This document shows, piece after piece, positions 6,776-9,611 of a stretch of DNA of 9,611 nucleotides. The notes below the pieces were generated by a model. It saw only the letters and a program-made list of their open reading frames with translations. It did not search any database and was not told the DNA's origin. Location: NCBI GenBank assembly GCA_018053685.1, contig JAGPKW010000022.1, positions 1 through 9,611 on the forward strand, in the 5' to 3' direction. The stretch comes from Patescibacteria group bacterium (GTDB taxonomy: Bacteria; Patescibacteriota; Patescibacteriia; JAGPKW01). The first letter of the stretch is position 1. Every line of letters starts with the position of its first letter. Made by a program: the position numbers and the translations under genes.

Positions 6776-7432
6776 TTATAACCCAAAAATTTTGTATATA
6801 AAATCTATAACAGGCTGATATAAATATGAAAATATAGAGACATTGGAAAATAAAGATACAAAAAGCAGCATAATTAATATAGTATTGCCATATCTAACTA
6901 AAAATTCATTGATTTTATACCATTTAGGAGGCATTAATAATGCTAAAACTTTTGATCCATCAAGTGGTGGTATTGGTATTAAATTAAATACAGCAAGCAC
7001 AACATTAGTATTTATCAATATAACTAGAAATGTAACTAATAAATTATTCTCAGGTGATACTATAAAATTAAATGCTAACAATATTTTTAATATTAAAGCG
7101 AATACTAATGCAGAGCATATATTAGACAATATACCTGCTAAGCTCGTCATATATAGATGTGATTTTAAATTCTTTTTATCAAACTTATTAACATCAATAA
7201 TAACAGGTTTTCCCCAACCTACTCCGAATAATATTAATGTTATAAATCCAACAGGGTCTAAATGCCTTAGAGGGTTTAAACTTAACCTTTTATTTGTTAA
7301 TTGAGTATCATCTCCAGCGACATAAGCAGTGTATGCATGAAAAAATTCATGTATTGTAATGCCATATAACAACGAAATAGTATATATAACAAACAATATT
7401 GGATCAGAAAATAATAAGTCTATTATACCCAT
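6776..7432 (-). CDS. Site-2-protease-like M50 family membrane metallopeptidase
   Basis: This 218-residue integral membrane protein belongs to the short, cytoplasm-oriented S2P subgroup (often annotated as site-2 protease or peptidase M50). The zinc motif HEFFH is at residues 28-32 inside the first long hydrophobic segment, with His28, Glu29 and His32 as predicted metal and catalytic residues. The third ligand is expected at Asp158 in NLIPIPPLDGSKVL (150-163), the NPDG-like motif. GWGKPVIID (72-80) and SLAGILSN (97-104) match the conserved GWGKPV and AGPxxN regions, with Ile replacing the usual Pro. About five to six hydrophobic segments are visible, and there is no PDZ domain. The substrate is unknown; family members cut transmembrane regulators or remnant signal peptides. 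The start at 7432 has no Shine-Dalgarno. Confidence 0.9.
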   Translation of the reverse strand: MGIIDLLFSDPILFVIYTISLLYGITIHEFFHAYTAYVAGDDTQLTNKRLSLNPLRHLDPVGFITLILFGVGWGKPVIIDVNKFDKKNLKSHLYMTSLAGILSNICSALVFALILKILLAFNFIVSPENNLLVTFLVILINTNVVLAVFNLIPIPPLDGSKVLALLMPPKWYKINEFLVRYGNTILIMLLFVSLFSNVSIFSYLYQPVIDFIYKIFGL

Positions 7433-7481
7433 TTTTTAAATTAATAATTATAATTTATATTATAAACTTAAAATTTTAAAA

Positions 7482-7508
7482 TTGAAAATTTTATGTTATA
7501 TTTATAAT
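7482..7508 (+). promoter_or_regulatory. Possible plus-strand promoter for the candidate structured RNA
   Basis: TTGAAA (7482-7487) and a perfect TATAAT (7503-7508) are present, but the spacer is 15 bases, shorter than the preferred 16-18. The -10 box abuts the outer inverted repeat, so a start about 6-7 bases downstream would trim the first few bases of that stem. Weak to moderate support in such A/T-rich DNA. Confidence 0.35.
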
Positions 7509-7753
7509 GTAGAAAGTTATAACGATTATTTAACTTCTTTCGTTGTATTTATTATTTTATAAGGAAGGATGTCAATCTAATTATTAGTTTGCTATCTCCT
7601 TATGAAACTTTCCAAAAGTAACTTGTTTATAATATTCTGGCTATTGCTAAAATATATATAAACATAGCTAATTCAATTATACTTTGGAAAGAAAGTTAGA
7701 TAACACATAACTTTCTACACTAAAAAACTCCTATATTAGTATAGGAGTTTTTT
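7509..7753 (+). ncRNA. Candidate structured non-coding RNA, family not recognised
   Basis: A perfect 12-bp pair, GTAGAAAGTTAT (7509-7520) with ATAACTTTCTAC (7708-7719), closes a roughly 210-base region. Inside it are three further helices: AACGA/TCGTT (7521-7525/7540-7544); ATAAGGA/TCCTTAT (7559-7565/7597-7603), extended by GAT/ATC; and CTTTCCAAAAGTA (7608-7620) with TACTTTGGAAAG (7680-7691), 12 pairs with one bulged A. The result is a multi-branched fold immediately followed by a strong terminator. The plus strand is preferred because of the TATAAT box before it and the terminator 2 bases after it; the minus strand, as an M50 leader, remains possible. I could not match it to RNase P RNA, tmRNA, SRP RNA, 6S RNA or a known riboswitch. 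A short inverted-repeat element is an alternative, but no target duplication is visible. Confidence 0.45.
7722..7753. terminator. Bidirectional intrinsic terminator shared by rpmB and the candidate RNA
   Basis: AAAAAACTCCTATA (7722-7735) pairs perfectly with TATAGGAGTTTTTT (7740-7753) over 14 bp around a TTAG loop. Both strands therefore read hairpin then a run of six U. It starts two bases after the rpmB stop codon on the minus strand and two bases after the outer repeat of the candidate RNA on the plus strand. It should end rpmB transcription before the M50 gene. Confidence 0.85.
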
Positions 7754-7755
7754 AT

Positions 7756-7962
7756 TTAAGCTTTTTTAGCAGTTTGTTTAGCAACTATTTCTTTTTCCAT
7801 TTTATTTATAGTCTTCAAACATTTTGAACATAATCTAACACTACCACCATCTAATCTTTTAGTTTGAACATTAACTTTCTGGTGTGTCTTATGCTTAACT
7901 TGAGAATGGCTATGCTTCTGCATAACGCCCGTGCCACGAGCACATAAATCACATGACCTCAT
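7756..7962 (-). CDS. rpmB: Large ribosomal subunit protein bL28 (L28), zinc-ribbon form
   Basis: L28 is a small late-assembling 50S protein. The 68-residue product starts MRSCDLCARGTG, and the CxxC pairs Cys4/Cys7 and Cys45/Cys48 (LCSKCLKTI) form a predicted zinc ribbon, the C+ form of the protein. Between them are GVMQKHSHSQVKHKTHQKVN and VQTKRLDGGSVRL, matching the family's H(S)H...K-P-N/Q and V-V-G-R-(V/L) layout in shortened form. It appears to be a single-gene transcription unit: a good promoter lies 36 bases upstream and a strong terminator two bases downstream. In many genomes rpmB stands alone or with rpmG; its place beside nifS-nifU is not a known functional link. The start at 7962 has no Shine-Dalgarno. 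Confidence 0.93.
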   Translation of the reverse strand: MRSCDLCARGTGVMQKHSHSQVKHKTHQKVNVQTKRLDGGSVRLCSKCLKTINKMEKEIVAKQTAKKA

Positions 7963-7997
7963 GTTTTTTTATTACTTTTTAGCTAACAATAAAAAAT

Positions 7998-8026
7998 ATA
8001 ATAACAGATAATAAGAAAAAAAGCAA
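7998..8026 (-). promoter_or_regulatory. Predicted sigma70-type promoter for rpmB
   Basis: On the minus strand TTGCTT (8026-8021) and TATTAT (8003-7998) are separated by exactly 17 bases, starting three bases after the nifU stop. Transcription would begin near 7991, about 29 bases before the rpmB ATG. No terminator hairpin is visible between nifU and this promoter, so readthrough from nifU is also possible. Confidence 0.5.
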
Positions 8027-8028
8027 AT

Positions 8029-8424
8029 CTATTTCTTATTTTTATTTTCATAATCTTCGATAGCCTTCTGCAAACCTTCAACAGCTAAAACAGAACAATG
8101 AAATTTTTGTTGAGGAAGACCGCCTAAATCATCAACTATCTGTTTAAATTTAAGTTTTTTAGCATCTTCTAATGTCTTTCCTATAACTTCTTCTGTTAGC
8201 ATAGAAGCAGTAGCTATATTGGAAGCACATCCAAATGATAGATATTTTATATCATTAATAACATCTTCCCCTTTATCATTTTTGCCAACCTTTATAAAAA
8301 AAGATAGCATATCTCCACAAACAGGGCTCCCAACCTCAGCATATCCATCAGGATTTTCTATTTCTCCAACATTTCTAGGATGTAAAAAATGATCCATAAC
8401 TTTTTCTGTATAATTTAAAGCCAT
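8029..8424 (-). CDS. NifU/IscU-type iron-sulfur cluster assembly scaffold
   Basis: This 131-residue protein is the U-type scaffold on which Fe-S clusters are built from sulfur supplied by the desulfurase. The start YTEKVMDHFLHPRNVGEIEN is typical, and the three cluster-ligand cysteines are present: Cys36 in VCGD with Asp38, Cys66 in FGCAS, and Cys110 in HCSVLA with His109. The second site reads GCASNIATAS where many relatives have GCGxAIASSS, a mild change that leaves the cysteine in place. It lacks the C-terminal Nfu domain and central ferredoxin-like domain of full NifU. I chose the ATG at 8424, 17 bases after the nifS stop; a TTG at 8448 would overlap nifS by seven bases and adds eight residues outside the family. 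No Shine-Dalgarno is seen for either. Confidence 0.95.
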   Translation of the reverse strand: MALNYTEKVMDHFLHPRNVGEIENPDGYAEVGSPVCGDMLSFFIKVGKNDKGEDVINDIKYLSFGCASNIATASMLTEEVIGKTLEDAKKLKFKQIVDDLGGLPQQKFHCSVLAVEGLQKAIEDYENKNKK

Positions 8425-8441
8425 ATTTATATAATTAATTA

Positions 8442-9611
8442 TTAGCAACTGAAACTTTTTTCAGTTTTTATATTTTTAGTTAAAGGGCTTCTTTCTCTTA
8501 ATTCTTTAACAACCATTTTTAATGTATCAACAAAATACTCTATTTCTTTTTTTGTATTAAATCTTCCCATTGTTATTCTTATATTTGAATTTACATTTTG
8601 ATCATCCAACTTTATAGCAGATATAACATGAGAAACTTCTAAATTTTGAGCACCACAAGCAGATGCAGTAGAAACACATATTCCCTTCGTAGACAACATC
8701 ATTAATATTGCCTCCCCTTCTATACCTTTAAATCCAACATTTAAATTATTAGGTGTTCTCTTATTAAAAGAACCATTTAAATATACATCGGGAATTTCAC
8801 TTTTTATTCTATCCCACATATAATCTCTTAATTCTGTAACATGTTTTAAATATTCATCTCTAGTATTATATGCAAGTTCTATTGCATAAGCCATGCCAAT
8901 AATCCCAGGCGTGTTATATGTCCCTGATCTTAAATTTTTTTCTTGCCCTCCACCAACTATTAATGGCTCTATTTTTATTGCCTTATTTATATACGCAAGC
9001 CCAACGCCCTTTGGCCCATAAAACTTATGCGCTGAAAGACTTAAAAAATCTATGCCTAAGCCATTTATATCTATATTCAAATATGGGACAGCTTGAACAG
9101 CATCTACGTGCAATAACTTACCTTTTTTATGAACTATTTCAGATATTTCTTTTATTGGCTGTATTGTTCCTATTTCGTTATTAACAAACATTGTAGAAAC
9201 TAATATTGTCTCATCTTTTATCATTTTCTCTAATTCTGATAATATTATAATCCCATCTTTATCAACTGGTATTTTCTCAACAACAAATCCCTCTTTCTCT
9301 AATTGCTCAGCAGCAGATAAAACACAATGATGTTCTATTGCTGAAACCAAAATATGATTACCCTTATCTTTATTAGCTCTCGCAACACCTTTGATTATAA
9401 AATTATTAGATTCAGTAGCAGAACTTGTAAAAATAATTCCATTTGGATCACAATTTAATATACTAGCAATTCTTTTTCTAGCATCTTCCATATCATTAAA
9501 TACTTTTTCTCCCATATAATGTATTGATGAAGCATTAGCATAATCATTTAAAAAATATTGCTTCATTTTTTTATAAACTCTAGGATCTAATTTTGTTGTA
9601 GCTGCATTATC
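8442..9611 (-). CDS. NifS/IscS-type cysteine desulfurase, missing the first few codons
   Basis: This PLP enzyme converts cysteine to alanine and passes persulfide sulfur to the scaffold encoded next to it. The open frame continues to the window edge and begins DNAATTKLDPRVYKK, the conserved N-terminal motif that normally starts around residue 6-8, so only a handful of codons are missing; the ATG at 9566 is internal. Counting from the first visible Asp, the PLP lysine is about residue 196 in SLSAHKFYGPKG and the catalytic cysteine about 319 in CVSTASACGAQNLE. SAIEHHCVL and VDAVQAV supply the usual cofactor-binding His and Asp. The visible 389 residues match family length. The last residue is Cys, in the tail KTEKSFSC. 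It runs into nifU with a 17-base gap, one transcription unit. Confidence 0.96.
   Translation of the reverse strand, partial: DNAATTKLDPRVYKKMKQYFLNDYANASSIHYMGEKVFNDMEDARKRIASILNCDPNGIIFTSSATESNNFIIKGVARANKDKGNHILVSAIEHHCVLSAAEQLEKEGFVVEKIPVDKDGIIILSELEKMIKDETILVSTMFVNNEIGTIQPIKEISEIVHKKGKLLHVDAVQAVPYLNIDINGLGIDFLSLSAHKFYGPKGVGLAYINKAIKIEPLIVGGGQEKNLRSGTYNTPGIIGMAYAIELAYNTRDEYLKHVTELRDYMWDRIKSEIPDVYLNGSFNKRTPNNLNVGFKGIEGEAILMMLSTKGICVSTASACGAQNLEVSHVISAIKLDDQNVNSNIRITMGRFNTKKEIEYFVDTLKMVVKELRERSPLTKNIKTEKSFSC

Larger units (their letters stand above)
7433..7755. other. Gene-free stretch between the M50 gene and rpmB
   Basis: These 323 bases contain no credible coding sequence. Positions 7433-7508 are A/T-only-like DNA with several TATAAT-like boxes facing both ways (possible promoters for the M50 gene on minus and for an RNA on plus). 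Positions 7509-7719 are bounded by a perfect 12-bp inverted repeat and hold internal inverted repeats. Positions 7722-7753 are a terminator. The parts are listed separately. Confidence 0.8.

Noticed and set aside
6843..7304. A 153-residue open frame on the plus strand
   Set aside because: It lies wholly antisense inside the M50 peptidase gene, whose conserved zinc motifs show that the minus strand is the coding one; the antisense product shows no family features.
7509..7753. Assignment of the structured region to RNase P RNA, tmRNA, SRP RNA or 6S RNA
   Set aside because: A GGAAGG on plus and a GGAAAG on each strand recall SRP and RNase P motifs, but the surrounding conserved bases are missing. 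There is no tRNA-like end for tmRNA, and the branched layout does not resemble the rod of 6S RNA.
8425..8448. TTG at 8448 as the start of the scaffold gene
   Set aside because: The added residues have no family match, and an ATG at 8424 gives the expected MALNYTEK start without overlapping nifS.
1..9611. CRISPR arrays, tRNA or rRNA genes, insertion sequences, prophage or toxin-antitoxin genes
   Set aside because: None was seen: no regularly spaced direct repeats, no cloverleaf-like sequence with a T-arm, no transposase or integrase motifs. The region reads as conserved housekeeping chromosome.

Overview
The window is visibly A+T-rich bacterial DNA. Every protein gene lies on the minus strand, so transcription runs from high to low coordinates. 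In that order the genes are: nifS-type cysteine desulfurase (its first few codons lie beyond the right edge), nifU/iscU-type scaffold, rpmB (L28), a 323-base gene-free stretch, a site-2-protease-like M50 membrane peptidase, rpsL (S12), rpsG (S7), fusA (EF-G), tuf (EF-Tu), rpsJ (S10), rplC (L3), rplD (L4), rplW (L23) and the first 46 codons of rplB (L2).

Lineage: this is core chromosome of a small-genome bacterium. Several traits fit the Candidate Phyla Radiation (Patescibacteria): a short zinc-ribbon L28, a small S2P-like peptidase, a two-gene NifS-NifU iron-sulfur unit, the L4 loop sequence, and a Bacillus-type S12 with an N-terminal insertion. This placement is inference from sequence flavour and no phylogeny was possible. 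Seven genes stop with TAA, five with TAG and none with TGA. Only tuf has a clear Shine-Dalgarno sequence; the other eleven visible starts sit behind A/T-only leaders.

Layout: 8029-9611 is the Fe-S cluster pair. 7756-7962 is rpmB with its own promoter-like sequence and a 14-bp terminator hairpin. 7433-7755 holds a candidate plus-strand structured RNA that would share that terminator. 6776-7432 is the peptidase. 3598-6610 is the str operon (rpsL-rpsG-fusA). A near-consensus promoter then drives tuf-rpsJ. A strong hairpin after rpsJ, whose distal arm carries the -35 box of the next promoter, separates rpsJ from the S10-type block rplC-rplD-rplW-rplB.

Together the genes supply decoding-centre and assembly proteins (S12, S7), both major elongation GTPases, S10/NusE, and the 50S proteins L2, L3, L4, L23 and L28. 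They sit beside the sulfur donor and scaffold for Fe-S clusters. Most of the region is ordinary housekeeping. The parts worth a second look are the intergenic elements: the possible structured RNA at 7509-7753, the terminator/promoter overlap at 1863-1925, and the tuf leader hairpin next to the only Shine-Dalgarno.
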